NCBI GenBank assembly: GCA_021397835.1
Contig: JAJFZO010000028.1
Location: 558,001 to 622,000 of the forward strand
From: Moringa oleifera
Lineage: Eukaryota > Streptophyta > Magnoliopsida > Brassicales > Moringaceae
Length of the DNA stretch: 64,000 nucleotides
Direction of reading: 5' to 3'
In this document: positions 1 through 11,053 of the stretch, one piece after another
Layout of the letters: every line of letters begins with the position of its first letter
Numbering within the stretch: the stretch's first letter is position 1
Notes under the pieces: generated by a model
What the model was told of the DNA's origin: nothing
Databases searched by the model: none
Seen by the model: only the letters and a program-made list of their open reading frames with translations
Made by a program: the position numbers and the translations under genes

Positions 1-230
1 CAAAGCATTAAACCTTAGACTCAAGCCCTAGACCCCAGACTGAAAAACTTAGACCCTAAACCTTAGGCCATAGGGCCCTCGATCTTAGACCCTAACCTCA
101 GACCTTAGACCTTAAAATTTAGACCAAAAGCCTAAACCCTTGACCTTAGATCCTAAAACCTAAATCCTCGACCCTAGTCCCTATACCTAAACCTAGACCT
201 TAAACCCTAAATAAGAATACAAAAGAACCA
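1..230. repeat. Degenerate telomere-like satellite, tract 1 (clipped at window start)
   Basis: The tract is built of heptamer variants of the plant telomere repeat, mostly CCCTAGA, CCTTAGA, CCCTAAA and CCTTAAA (consensus CCYTARA). The variants are mixed and separated by one- to three-base slips, so it is not a functional chromosome end. Its order resembles the right end of the large tract near 42250-42470, which suggests both are copies of one duplicated unit. It runs directly into the A-rich block, as in the two other full units. Confidence 0.85.
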
Positions 231-1440
231 CAAAAGACAGATAAGAAAAAATGAACTACTGAATTAAAGATAATCAAAAAATAGAGAAAATATGCTGAAA
301 AAGAGATCATAAAATAAGAACAAAAAAAAAAAGCTAAGCATAAGAACCAAAAAAAAAACTTTAAAAATTACAAAAATAAATAAACAAAAAAAATGACAAC
401 AAAGAACATAAAATGACCCTAGATCCTAAAACCTAAACCCTCGACCCTAGATCATAAAACTTAAACCCTTGACCTTAGTGCCTAGGCCTTAAACTCTACA
501 CGACAAATACAAAAGAACCACGAGGACAAATAAGAACAAAAATAAACTACAGAATTAAAGATTATCTAGAAAATAGAAAAAATATGCTAAAAGAGAGATC
601 ATAAAATAAGAACAAACAAAAAAGAAAGACAAGCATTAGAAAAAAAGAGCAACCCAAAAAATTACAAAAATTAAAAATAAAAACAAAAAAACACACATGA
701 CAACAAAGAACATAACAAGAACACATAGCAAAGAAGAAACAAAATATTAAAAAAATTAAAATAATACAAAAAGAAAAAAAAAAGAGAAAGAAAGAAACAA
801 TAATGTAGAACTAGTACGAAAACAGATAATAAGACCCAAGCAAAAAGAAATAAAGTAAAAATAGTATAGAAATCGCGTGCAAAAGAACAAAAAAATAATA
901 ATAAACACAAAGACAACACAAAAATAAGCACAAAAATAAATAACTGAGAACAAATACAAAAGTAAAAAACATAAAATAGAAAATAAGTTCAAGAATTGAG
1001 TATAAAACAAAATACAAAAAAAGCAAGCACAAGGACATAAAAATAGAAAATAGATACAAGAACAAAGGATAACCAAACAACAATAGCAACATCATAGAAT
1101 AAATACAAAAAAATGAACAAAAAAACTTAAAACAAACAAAAGCAAAATAATAGAGAACAAGCATGAAAACAAAGAAGAAAGAATAGAGGATAAGTGTAAG
1201 CACTAAAAAGAAGGAAATAATAGTATAGACATAATAACAAAGAAGAAACACAAAAACAAAAAACAAGCAAAAAAACTAAAAAAAAGCACCAGCTACAAAA
1301 TACAAAACTAATAGAGACTAAGTATAAAAGAAATAAAATAAAGATAAACACAAAAGTAAGGAACAAAGAACAAGCATAAAAATAAAATAGGAGATAAAAA
1401 CATAAAACAAAAATAATGAACAAGGATAAAAGGCAAGTAA
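231..1440. repeat. A-rich low-complexity block, copy 1
   Basis: The + strand is dominated by A with short recurring phrases such as aacaagcataaaa and aaagaagaaac. A small second patch of telomere-like heptamers is embedded at about 412-507. The minus strand is T-rich and shows long F/L/Y-rich open frames (for example 811-1266). These arise because the + strand rarely contains TTA, CTA or TCA, and I do not call them genes. The same block, recognisably similar, follows the satellite at 42441-43620 and 57266-58400. Confidence 0.8.
412..507. repeat. Short telomere-like patch inside A-rich block
   Basis: About 95 bp of CCYTARA-type heptamers (including ccctcgaccctagatc) interrupt the A-rich block. 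An equivalent patch is present near 57473-57575 in the third unit and a shorter one near 42625-42680 in the second. The position is therefore part of the ancestral unit rather than an independent insertion. Confidence 0.7.
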
Positions 1441-1624
1441 AAAAGCAACTATAATAACGATAGACAAAACATAAAATTACATAATGGAAAAATAGCTACT
1501 TATCTACACAACTACATCCCTTTGTTAGCCATATTGATTAACTATAATTCTTTATTTAAGCAATGATTATTTAAGATCTTACAAAAAATTAAATAAATAA
1601 ATTTTTGGTGCATCCTTAGCAACG

Positions 1625-1720
1625 TTCAAGGTATCTGCCCTATCATTTCTCTCACACCTTTAGTCACATCTAATAGCTTCAAAAATACTTCATTATCCAT
1701 ATGAAACTTTTAGGACCAAT
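1625..1720 (-). other. Unassigned exon-like block, repeated in four units
   Basis: On the minus strand the copies share a frame whose best version is in unit 5 (58548-58670): it begins MDNEEFLKLLNVIKGV and continues RELVGCERNDEED. Related versions lie near 10545-10650 and 43760-43885. The frame is charged and looks like part of a real protein exon, but I do not recognise the family. It lies downstream of the GC5 exons on the same strand. It could be a 3' exon of the same ancestral locus or another captured gene. Confidence 0.4.
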
Positions 1721-2122
1721 AATAAAAGGAATCATAATTAGGACTACTAACCTTTCTTTCGCTTTTAGTCTGCCTAAGCCTAATACTATGACAAGAACTC
1801 AATAAGCATATCAAATATATATAGCAAAAGAATAAAAAGGAATCATAACATAAAATAAGTTACTCAATCAAACCTATGCTCACTATCTCATCAAAAGTGT
1901 AATGGTTGAACATTAAAAGTCATAATCCCAAAATGTTAAATCTTAACAACAATTCTCCATTTGCTGACTTGCCTATTTGTTCCCATTATCAACTATGTTA
2001 AGAAGACCTAAGTTGCATCACATGCATCATATTCAATAACTGACAAGCTTGTTATTCAATTAATAATGCCAAATTATTATTTTTCTAGGAGAAAGGAATC
2101 CAAATAGGAGAATTATATGTGC

Positions 2123-2561
2123 CTTTTTGTCACGCTCACTACTTTGCCCTTATACTAAGCAACAGCCTCAAGCCGCAATTTTTCACATTGGAAGCAAGCA
2201 TAAGGAAAAATTTATCATTTAAGAAATTTGAAGCCAATTGATATGAAGAAAAGATATATCTTTACTTATTTCTGTTATCATTTTAAAAACTCCACTACAA
2301 TCATAGATTTATTTAATAGATGCTTAATGTAAATTAAAAATAATAACAATATATTAAAATCTATTATCATTTGACCACATACAATGACTAAAACGTGCAG
2401 TTAGCAAAAATTGTCAAATCTACAGTGATGGCGATTAAAACATAGCCCCAGGATAAATAACAACACTATCTATGTATAATGGTTCAAAAAATGTTATAAT
2501 CAAATCAGACATATATGATGCAAGTTCCTCATATTTCTGTCAAAGCATTGCTTCAAAAGCA
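2123..2561 (-). pseudogene. Golgin candidate 5 / TMF-like pseudogene fragment, unit 1
   Basis: Three consecutive coiled-coil exons of a plant TMF-type golgin (a Golgi tether of long coiled coils) can be followed on the minus strand. Exon one, 2501-2561, reads AFEAML, a stop, then QKYEELASYMS, matching the family motif around AFEAML-RQK-ELASYMSRL. Its acceptor (catag) is intact. Exon two, about 2270-2315, keeps EFLKMITE, matching EELVKMTE, but its donor GT has become AT. Exon three, about 2123-2187, keeps CEKLRLEAV followed by a stop. The rest of the golgin is absent, so this is a dead C-terminal fragment. The assignment comes from recognised motif order; a search against plant golgins would settle it. 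Confidence 0.7.
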
Positions 2562-3869
2562 CTATGGAGTATCCAATGCAAATACCAAAGAAAAAAGTTC
2601 ATTTTGTTTGGTCAAAAAGAAGAGTAAAAGCATTACATAATCTCTTACGCGTTGAAACAAGAATGTGCAAAGATCTCTCTTGCTCAAAAACTTCATCAAA
2701 AAATGTATATACAATTACATATGCAACCAACGTAAAGGACATGCAGATAAGAACATTATAGATTGAAAGCAAGAGACAGGAAGAATGCCTTTTTTTGGTT
2801 GCATGCAAAAAAAAAAAAAAGAGCAAACTTGTTTTGGCTGATGACTATCAATTTTTATATAACTATAACTCCACAAAAAATCAATTGCTCTATCTTATTT
2901 GGATATATCTAAAAGGTTGTGAATCAAACTAGTAAAGAAGATTCCTATAAAAAAAATTTAGAAATGATGACTAACTCCTTTTCTTTTTCTATTTTAATTA
3001 AACAATGACATATAAGTACAATTCAAAACATCAAAATCAACAGTGATGAGTGCTTATCCTAGCTTATGAAAAGTGAGGTGCTCCAACAAAAGATCCACAA
3101 ATACTATAAACATACACAATTGAACAACACTTACTAGTCTCTGCATATTATTTAAGTTGTAGATGTCCATGGGAATATCAACTTCAAAGAAAAAAGGATT
3201 AATTGGATTAAAAAATAGAAGTGATTGAAAAATTGACCTTCATTGAAATAAAGAAGACTAAAGAAAAAAGTTCAATTTGTATGCTTAGAAACAAGAATAG
3301 AAGCATTACCTAATTTATTGGATGTTAAATCAACATTCTTATTTTGATATGCATATATAATAAGAAAGATAAACATAAAGATATGCAAGTTATAGATTAA
3401 AGGTAGGAGGGAGAAAGACTGTTTTATTTTGGTTGCATGTGAAAGAATAAAACAAGCATTGTATTGATTGATGCCAATCCATTTCTTGACTCCATATAAT
3501 TATAACTTATTCCCTCCCTTAAAAAAAAAAAACAACAACTATGTATCACCAGAACAAATCCATAAAGCAGTGGATCAAATTAGTGAGAAGTCATCTATAA
3601 ATAAAAAGAACATTTAAAAATGTTAACTCACTCTCCTTATTTTTCTATTATGCATAAATAGTCCCACGTAAAAAAAGTACAATTCACAAAATTAAAATCA
3701 ATAGTAGCCTTTTTGGTGATCATGATATTGTATGATGAGCAGCTTATAAAAGTGAAGTGTTTTCAAAAAGGATCTATAAGTACTATGAACAGACTCAATT
3801 GGATAACACTTACCAAATGCTGCATGTTGATTAATTTGCTGAACTCCATAAAATATCAAACGCAAATAA

Positions 3870-3955
3870 ACAAAGATGAACTTGGTTAAATAATAGAAGT
3901 GACCAAAAGAAAGATGAACTTGGTTTAAAAAATAAAAGTGACCAGAAGATTAACT
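3870..3955. repeat. 38-bp tandem pair conserved in all module copies
   Basis: Two adjacent copies of a unit beginning gatgaacttggtt and ending agtgacca, with period 38 bp (starts 3875 and 3913). The same pair is present, diverged, near 12646-12715, 46046-46115, 51340-51410 and 60856-60930. The pair therefore arose before the module was amplified. Confidence 0.75.
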
Positions 3956-4182
3956 TTCATTGAAATAAAAAAGTCTAAACAAAAAAGTTCATTTTGTATG
4001 CTTAAACAGAAGTGTAATGTGTTCATGTCCATGATAAATCTTGGTAAGTAACAAGCAACGAAAGACCTAAATCAAAAGGTTTCAATCACAAGAAAGATTG
4101 CTTGACGAATAAGAATGAATTCATCAAACAAACAATGGTAGGCCTAATACTAAAAGAAAATGAATATGAAGTTATGAATCTA

Positions 4183-4380
4183 CTATAGCAGCATTCCTAA
4201 GATCTTATCAACTTTCATAGAAAAAATAAAATTAAAAGAACTCTGAGTATGCATGATTGTATGTAAAGACCAAAAAGCATCTCTACCCAATTTTGCAACA
4301 TCACATTTAAACAACCCCATAGTTGCTTCAAAAATTATGAGATGACTTACACCTCTTAGGCCATGTGAACTGGCACTGGT
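4183..4380 (-). other. Conserved unassigned reading block after AIR9 fragment, unit 1
   Basis: On the minus strand, just downstream of the AIR9 exon at 4425-4483, a frame reads HGLRGVSHLIIFEAT, then GLFKCDV, LGRDAF, SLHTIMHTQSS and MKVDKILGMLL before a stop. The same frame stays open in units 3 (46352-46560) and 4 (52174-52384); the unit 2 (13495-13690) and unit 5 (61165-61345) versions are broken. The normal AIR9 C-terminus does not align here. I do not recognise the family. Frame conservation across three copies is suggestive but could reflect recent duplication alone. Confidence 0.4.
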
Positions 4381-4424
4381 TATAGAAGAGAAAAGCCAAC
4401 AGAAAACTAGAAATATGTTCATAC

Positions 4425-5610
4425 CTCAAATTTCACTGTTCTAATATTAAGCTTCTGCTTCACTTCTTCATGAACACCAAGTTCTACAAGTTAACAAAAA
4501 TGAAAAAATAAGTAGAAATCACCAAGAAGTACACTTAAATCCTTAAAGAACATCTAAGAGTCATACAATACATTTCCCTTTCAAAAGTGTGAAGAAAGTG
4601 TCAAAACAGGAAAAAAATTTTTGAAAAAAAAGTATCAGTAAGAACAAGGAAAAGTTATGGGGATAAGAATATCTAATCATGTTATAATTGGTTTTTTGTA
4701 TAAAACAATTCAAACATTTAACCTAGGAGGTTAATCAAAGGCCAAGGGTTTAGAGCAGCAGTTGCAATACACTCAAGAACTTACCAATTGAGGTCAGCCA
4801 AATTACCAAATGGCATACACAAACTTGTATAACTTTTCTTAAAGTAGTGAACATTAAGAAAATTGTTTACAAATGCTAGTTACTAGAATGTAAAACAAAA
4901 AAGAACAATAACATCTAAACCCTTTAACCACTTAATTCCTTATGTTAAAATACAAAATAAGGTATGTAAATAAAAGAAAGTTGTAAAACTAGTTTCTTTT
5001 TAGATGCTCTAAAACATCATAACATAACTTAAATATTCACTATAGAACATTGAAAAGATTTACCCACAAAAAGAAAAAGGAAGAGCCACAAAAACAAGGA
5101 TATTGCTCTACAAATTATCACTAGTGATTAGTTCTATTAATGCAAAAATAGGTTAGTCTGTAACATAATTCTCTCTTACTAAGGTGTAGATAGCCACTCG
5201 TCAGTACCCAACATCGTCAACATTAGCTTCATACATTCTTCTTATCTCTTCTATGGCATCATCAAATGAATCTATACAAAAATGAAACTTCCAAGGAACT
5301 AGGGGATGTAGTACTAGTTTATTATTTCTAGAGAAATATCTAATCTATGAAGTAGAAGTATGTCATAAGGTTAGCTAACAAAATATAAATGAAACTAATA
5401 ACATATTAAAAGGCACATGATAAATAAATACCAGAGCTATAATGAACTGCAGAGAAAAATTTACACTAACCTAGTTTCGTTAGTCTCATGTAACCACTCA
5501 AACTTGCAAAGGCCCTCTTTACCTCTAATGTATGCTATAAATCCTTTGAGAATACTTCCTTTAATAGCATCTCCAATAATTCGGACCTTGCTCGCAGATG
5601 GGAAAGCTAC
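4425..5610 (-). pseudogene. AIR9: AIR9-like pseudogene, A9-repeat and C-terminal exons, unit 1
   Basis: AIR9 is a large plant microtubule-associated protein with leucine-rich repeats and many Ig-like A9 repeats. Three of its exons can be read here on the minus strand. Exon 5471-5610 gives VRIIGDAIKGSILKG and FEWLHENKETR, the start of an A9 repeat. Exon 5119-5271 gives RRMYEANVDDVGY, then a stop (TGA) where the family has R, then VAIYTLVRE. Exon 4425-4483 gives HEEVKQKLNIRTVKFE. The last exon keeps both borders (cttgtag acceptor, gtatg donor). The acceptor of the first exon and the donor of the second are lost. In normal AIR9 several repeats separate the first two exons, so the arrangement is internally deleted or from a shorter paralogue. 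Not functional. Confidence 0.8.
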
Positions 5611-5972
5611 CATCAGGTAACATAATCATTTTTTCATCCATTATCACTATTTCTAAAGGTTTAAAAAATTAAAAATGGAGAATGTTCAAAGAGTTGTAGA
5701 GAAAAACACACATTGGCAGTGAAACTTGATAAAAACTGACCTTTAAATTTCAATGAGATAGTATCAGAACAAATAATTAGCACACTTAATTAGATCATAA
5801 AGGCAAACACAAAGCATAAGCATATAGAGACACACAACCACATGGAGTAATAACATGTGCGTATACGTTTCCATAAAGAGACATGCAAAAGTAACACAAA
5901 GACTCAAGCAAAACAAAAAAAGAAAAATAACAAATTTGACAAAGTCAAAGAAGATTAAAAATAGCCACTTCG

Positions 5973-6055
5973 CATGATTCACATATGCAACAACAATCCG
6001 TGGCAGTCTTAGTACACGTAATCCAAATATACTATCCTTGTCAGCTTAGATTTAG
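5973..6055 (-). other. Unassigned exon-like block upstream of the AIR9 repeat exon
   Basis: In several module copies the minus strand preserves a frame like ADKDSIFGLRALRLPRI followed by YVNHVK and a donor-like gtaagt (clearest near 15100-15170). This copy has lost some of the frame. Equivalent sites are near 16200-16290, 48165-48245, 62930-63010 and 63950-64000. It sits where an upstream AIR9 exon would be expected, but I could not match it to A9 or LRR sequence. Confidence 0.35.
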
Positions 6056-6489
6056 GAAAGTGATTTTAAGATAAGCATTTCTATTCTACAAATTTTGTCA
6101 TTTCTTAGCAATCGTGCTACATCTATTCTATTTAGCTATAGTTCACTAGTGTTTATAAACATGCTCATCTTTTTCCTCAGCTTCTTGCCAAACTTTCTAA
6201 AAATTTTCATTGACTAAAGTTCAAGAATGTTGATTAAGAAATCCAATTATATGCTAATAAATAAATGATATTTTTCAGGTAGTATATGCAACATTTTAGT
6301 AATAATTTTTTCAAATTATATACAAAATTTTTCAAATAAATAATAAAAACTATATGTATAGCTGAAACATTTGAGGTGGAACTCAAGTTCTTATCATTCT
6401 TGAACACACAATTTTAGGCATTCCTTGCACGGCAAAGGCAAACTGAGGGTGAACTTCAATAACATATTGACAAAAGAAATTGAAGCATC

Positions 6490-7346
6490 ATGAATAAGAA
6501 GTGACACCAATAAGAGTCTTCTTCAGATGGTTGATCAATGGAAGCTTCTTTGAACAGATAGCCAAAAGGCAAACAATCCTTTCATTGCTCACCTAAGAAG
6601 CCAAAAGTCAAGTTTGTTCAAATTCTAGGCGTCTAATTAAAGGGCTTCCATGAATTGTAAATTTATTACTCTAATATGGAAGTATTCTCCTATCCAAAAG
6701 ATTAAGTAGCATCCCACAATTCAATCCTAACACTAAAGGTAAAGGCAAAGAGAAGCATATTAAAAAAAATGTCAAGATGCATAAAAAGTTTAAAAGAAAC
6801 AACCTTACTATTTATAAGTAACATTAAGATATATTATTGTTGAAAATTTCAAGTAACTTAGAGCATTTTGTCAACATGAACCATTGGTTAAAAATGTAGT
6901 CAAGAAGCAGATAGAGAGAGTGAATTTAACAAATGCATGCCTGTTGCATGCTCTAAACGGCAAAACTCCAAACCATTTCTGATGCACAAAGCACTATGTG
7001 CAGGATAATGCTTGGCAATTGCAATCTTATCTCCAGAAAGATCAGTAAAAAAAATTCATATTGAATAGTAGGGATAATGGCATAGATTAACTTCTAAGGA
7101 TAATAAAAAAGAAATTACAAAAATCTTTTGAAGTAAGAAATTTAATATAACTCATGCTAACTTACTTTAATCCCATTAGGAAAAAGGCTGTGGAGAGAGT
7201 TTTAACAAAAAGACCAAAACTACATCTGAGTTCCCAAATTCAGAATATAAATGCCAAGAATTTCTTCAAGGTAGGATAACAAGTAAAATGGAATCTGCTT
7301 CTAGATGAGGCATTTTAAGTATAGGATTCTCCTCCACTCGCAGATG
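6490..7346 (-). pseudogene. AIR9: AIR9-like pseudogene, post-LRR exons, unit 1
   Basis: Three further AIR9 exons lie here on the minus strand, in the family order. About 7258-7346 reads HLRVEENPILKMPHLEA then SILLV, and LKKF after a one-base shift, with an intact acceptor (ccctacag). About 6941-7043 reads DLSGDKIAIAKHYPAHSALC, then GLEFCRLEHAT; its donor is GC instead of the GT still present in unit 3. About 6490-6612 reads EQ, a stop (TGA) in place of the expected W, KDCLPFGYLFKEASIDQ, and PSEEDSYWCHF. In intact AIR9 this stretch links the LRR domain to the first A9 repeats. The stop and the weak splice sites mark it as dead. Confidence 0.82.
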
Positions 7347-8127
7347 CTGTAGGGTAGCAAAATTGAAAAAAATTTATGTTTGTAATGAGACTAGGTAAGA
7401 ATAATATTCTTTTAGCCCATAATAGCATATCTTCACCATTCCATCTCCAATACTTTTATTATAAAAATGTGTATACAAAATAGCATGCATAAAAAATAAA
7501 ATAACTTAAATGTCTAACTAAATCCATTAGTCAAAGCTCAAATGGCGATGATTGAGTGAAAGAACAAATAGACCAATTGCCTAGTTTTGGTTTTAAATTG
7601 TAACAGCATATACCAAATTTAGAAGTTTGGTCATTATTAACTATTAAAATTATAGCTCAAAGTTCTACTTAATCATCATTATGAAATACATTTTAAAACA
7701 ACTGATAAGCTAAATATTATGACCTTCCTTTATATAAGTACCTTATCTCAAACTTGTGAGCATGCATGCAAATCTATTCTAAATTGCATTGAAGTACTTG
7801 CAATAGATGTTTGAACATGTCTTGTTGCATGCCTTAATCTTTTCCTTTTGTAAGACCATAAACTACATTTTATGTGAAGCATGAGAGGGTAGTAATATCA
7901 AGTAGTTTGCTGAGCAAAAGACGGGAGTGGACCATACAGGCCAGTGCGAGGAAAAGTATGCATAAAAAATCGGGTATGTGATGAGAGGTTAACAAACATA
8001 AAGGACAATAATTGAGAGTAGGGAAATAAGATAGAGTAGAGGCAATACTAACTTTAAAAAGTGAATAGAGGAATGAAATGAGTTAAGGTTGGTTTGGCCA
8101 CTAGAAGTATGTGTTTTTTATACTGAC

Positions 8128-8951
8128 CTCAAGGATTGGTAAATGCAAGAAGCCCATCAGAGTCGTATTTTATTTTTGCTAGCAGCTAAAACCTATGAAC
8201 AAATCAAAAAATAAATGGATTTAATTATGATTAGAAGATAAATAAATAAGCAATCATACAATTAAAACAAAAAGAATACCTGTAGGCTAGGTTGATTGGC
8301 CATTGAAAGAGACATAAATTTATTTTGAGCAACAGAGAGGAACTTGGTGGGAGGGGGGGGAGAACAGATTCAAACCAAATCAATAATTATTCTGACATGA
8401 ATCAAAAAGGCCTGAAGCTCTCAATTATCAAAGTAGGAAAAACTTTTAAAGCCTCACCTCCAAGTTATGTAGTTGAGTCAGGCTTGCAACTGAGGTGATT
8501 TGACTTCCAACAAGATACAGTTGCTATAAACGTGATATGTGGATGAAGATCCTATTGGATGCTAAGCTCACTCTTTACTGACAAAACGACAAAAATGAAA
8601 CCACACAAACCTGTAGTGCTTTGCAATTCTTAAGCAGTTCAAATCAAGGCCCTTTAAAATCACTAAAAATCAAATCAAGAACTTGGCAAGAAAATAGTCT
8701 TATAAATCATTTATTAGCTACTTGTGGCAAATCTATGAACAGAATAAATAAGCTTATTGTAAACATTGAGAACCAAGAATTTATCAGTTTAAGGGGTTGT
8801 TCAATATCTTCAAACAAACAACAATAACAAAAATGGTGACAATAACTTCACAACAAGGATAAGAGTAAGTCTTGAGCTAACAAACTTTCACTCGCTTAAG
8901 TATCTCAACTCTTTCAAATGTAGATAACAGATTGTCTCTGAGATAAACAAA
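8128..8951 (-). pseudogene. AIR9: AIR9-like pseudogene, leucine-rich-repeat exons, unit 1
   Basis: Four exons of the AIR9 leucine-rich-repeat domain are recognisable on the minus strand, in order. 8892-8951 reads FVYLRDNLLSTFERVEILKR, between a tttag acceptor and a gtgaaa donor. About 8611-8690 reads VLDLIFSDFKGP, a stop (TGA) where the family has E, then FELLKNCKALQ and a gtttgt donor. 8458-8523 (66 nt, one LRR) reads QLYLVGSQITSVASLTQL, with tttatag and gtgagg borders. 8128-8192 reads VLAASKNKI, then drifts out of frame, with a gtcagt donor. Splice signals are well kept, so this copy decayed relatively recently or slowly. No other LRR copy is seen in the window. Confidence 0.85.
8349..8361 (+). 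repeat. Short G-rich run
   Basis: A run of G broken by a single A (gggaggggggggag) stands out in very A-rich surroundings. It lies in an AIR9 intron of unit 1. No function is implied. Confidence 0.5.
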
Positions 8952-8959
8952 CTAAAAGT

Positions 8960-10370
8960 AGGACTATTAGCTTCAAGAAACTATTATAACTAATTGAAAC
9001 AAATAAAAGAAAATTGTAATAAGTGATAATATGCATCTATCTTCATTGTATCCGTATCAATATTTGAAAATTTTCTTTTTTGAGTAGGCATGCCACAACA
9101 AGTAGTAACCAGTGACACATTTCAAAATTGAGGATATCATATCTGTTTCACATCATTAACTTTTCTCAAATTATTAACAAAACTCTTGAAGAAACATGAC
9201 ATCAACTACCACTTCTCTGATAATTTTAGGGAAATAACTTTTCTATACAGTCAAAAAACCAGTAAGGTAAAAAAACATGCACATAATATCCATCATTCAA
9301 CTAGTCAATCCTCAAAGCCAATATCAAAGCACAATATAAAGAACCAACAATATTAATTTAATGTCAAAATATATTTCTAAATTTCATGCTTAAGCTATTT
9401 ATAGACAATTACAAACACAGTTTGTACAATGTTGCTTCCGGATTAGCATTATCTTTTGAAGTATTTCTAAAAAAACTAATGGATGCCCTAAATTTTTCAA
9501 ATGCTAACTCTATCGAGAATACTTACTTGTACCTGTAAAATAAAAGCACCAGAATCATGGAATTCTTAAGAATTAGAAATAATATATGTATTTATATAAC
9601 ATTTACGAATGCAAACATGTTTGTGTTTAGACGTGAGTGTATGGATGAATTCATGGATGCAAATATGTGTATGCATGCAAACAAATTAGATATGATATGC
9701 GCGAAAAAGAAATTAAACAATGTAGGACATTCACAAGGGCTATACTAGTTACTACATAAAGTGCAAACCTTGAAAAGTCACAAACACCTTACATTGTTAA
9801 AACATTCTCTCAACATAGCCAAGTGGAGGCAAATCTAATGATAAAAGTACTCGACCACATGACTTGCCACATGATATTAGATAAGAGCATATGACATCAA
9901 ACATAGCTCCTTTTCTTCTATTGAGTAAAGTCCTTACTCAAAATGATGTATGGTTACAAGAAGTTACACTAGTTAACAAATTATGAATTATTACAAAACA
10001 AAAGTTTATATTCACATGATGCTTGCAAGATAAAGGGATCCATGCAAAACTGACCAGTTATGATAAAATCAAGTTTCGAATAATTCATTGTCATGTAAAA
10101 TTTCATAAAAAAGTATCAAATATGAGCCTTTCTGAAATAAAATGAAGGATCATATTACTTATTGGATGGGGCTGATGCAAATGTTCTTCTTATCTTGAAA
10201 TTGAAATGTGAAAATAAGTATCACTTAAAAGAAAACCTAACAAAAATGCAATGAAATGATGTCTAAAAATTAAGAAATTTTCATTCCTCATACTTAAGCA
10301 AATACAAGCTTAAAGTCCGTAAGGTATTGGCTTAGAAGGAACAAAATTTTATAACTTATTAAAACTTAAA
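8960..10370. other. No gene seen; presumed AIR9 intron/upstream remnant
   Basis: About 1.4 kb with short frames only (for example 9557-9748, + strand) that show no family motif and no conservation elsewhere in the window. It ends where unit 2 begins. It may contain eroded upstream AIR9 introns and exons that I cannot recognise. Confidence 0.6.
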
Positions 10371-11053
10371 ATAGATAACAACGATAACTTCAATTAAAAA
10401 ACATAACTATAACAATGATAGAGAAAACATAAAATTAAATAATACGGAGATAAGTACTCATCCACACAACTACACCTCTTTGTTAATCATATTAATCAAG
10501 CATAATTCTTTAGTTAAGTAAAAATTATTGAACATCTTACAAAAAAAATTATGTGTTGTGCACCCTCACAACCTACCAATTCTCTTACACCATTAATCAC
10601 ACTTAATGGTTGCAAAAATTCTTCATTACCCACATAAACTTTTAGGACCAATAATAGAAGCAATCATAATTAAGATTACTAATATCTTTTTGCTTTTAGT
10701 CTGCCTAAGTCTTATGCTATGAGAAGGACCAAATAAGCATGTGAAATCTTACATAAAATAAAGGATAAAGAAGAATCATAATCTAAAGCAAGTTTTTCCA
10801 TCAAACCAGACTCAATACCTAATCACAGACACGATGATTGAATATTAAAAGCCATAACCCAAAATCTCAAATCCTAATGACAATCCTCCATTTACTAACT
10901 TGGCTATTTATTTCCATTATCCATTAAGGTAAGAAGATCTAAGTTACATGACATGCATCACATTCAATAACTGGTAAGCTTATTGTTCAACATTCAATGC
11001 TAAATTATTAGTTTTCCAAGAGAAAGCAATCTAAATTGGAGAATTATATGTAC

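Larger units (their letters stand above)
1441..10370 (-). repeat. Segmental duplication module, unit 1 (GC5 + AIR9 fragments)
   Basis: This is the longest copy of the repeated module. It begins at a point shared by all copies (the phrase aacgatagacaaaa, repeated near 10410, 43608 and 58398). Read on the minus strand it carries AIR9 exons from about 8951 down to 4425, an unassigned conserved block at 4183-4380, then GC5/TMF exons at 2561-2123 and a further unassigned exon-like block near 1625-1720. Similarity to unit 3 extends to about 8100. The AIR9 leucine-rich-repeat part between 8128 and 8951 is found only here in the window. From 8960 to 10370 I see no coding signal. Confidence 0.8.

Noticed and set aside
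811..1266. Membrane protein gene on the minus strand
   Set aside because: The frame is almost pure F/L/Y/V/S from a T-rich strand and lies in a low-complexity block. Other frames of the same block are open too, and no start context or splice sites stand out.
2564..2826. Overlapping + and - frames (MEYPMQIPKKK... and its minus counterpart) as small genes
   Set aside because: They sit at the edge of the golgin exon and the adjacent intron. Copies in units 2, 3 and 5 are frame-broken, and the real match is the golgin frame on the minus strand at 2501-2561.
5764..5982. Hydrophobic minus-strand frame repeated in modules (also 47956-48192, 62607-62861, 63631-63993)
   Set aside because: It lies between AIR9 exons where an intron is expected, is T-rich, and its frame is not consistent among copies.
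9557..9748. 63-codon + strand frame
   Set aside because: No family motif, no conservation in other module copies, and a length expected by chance.
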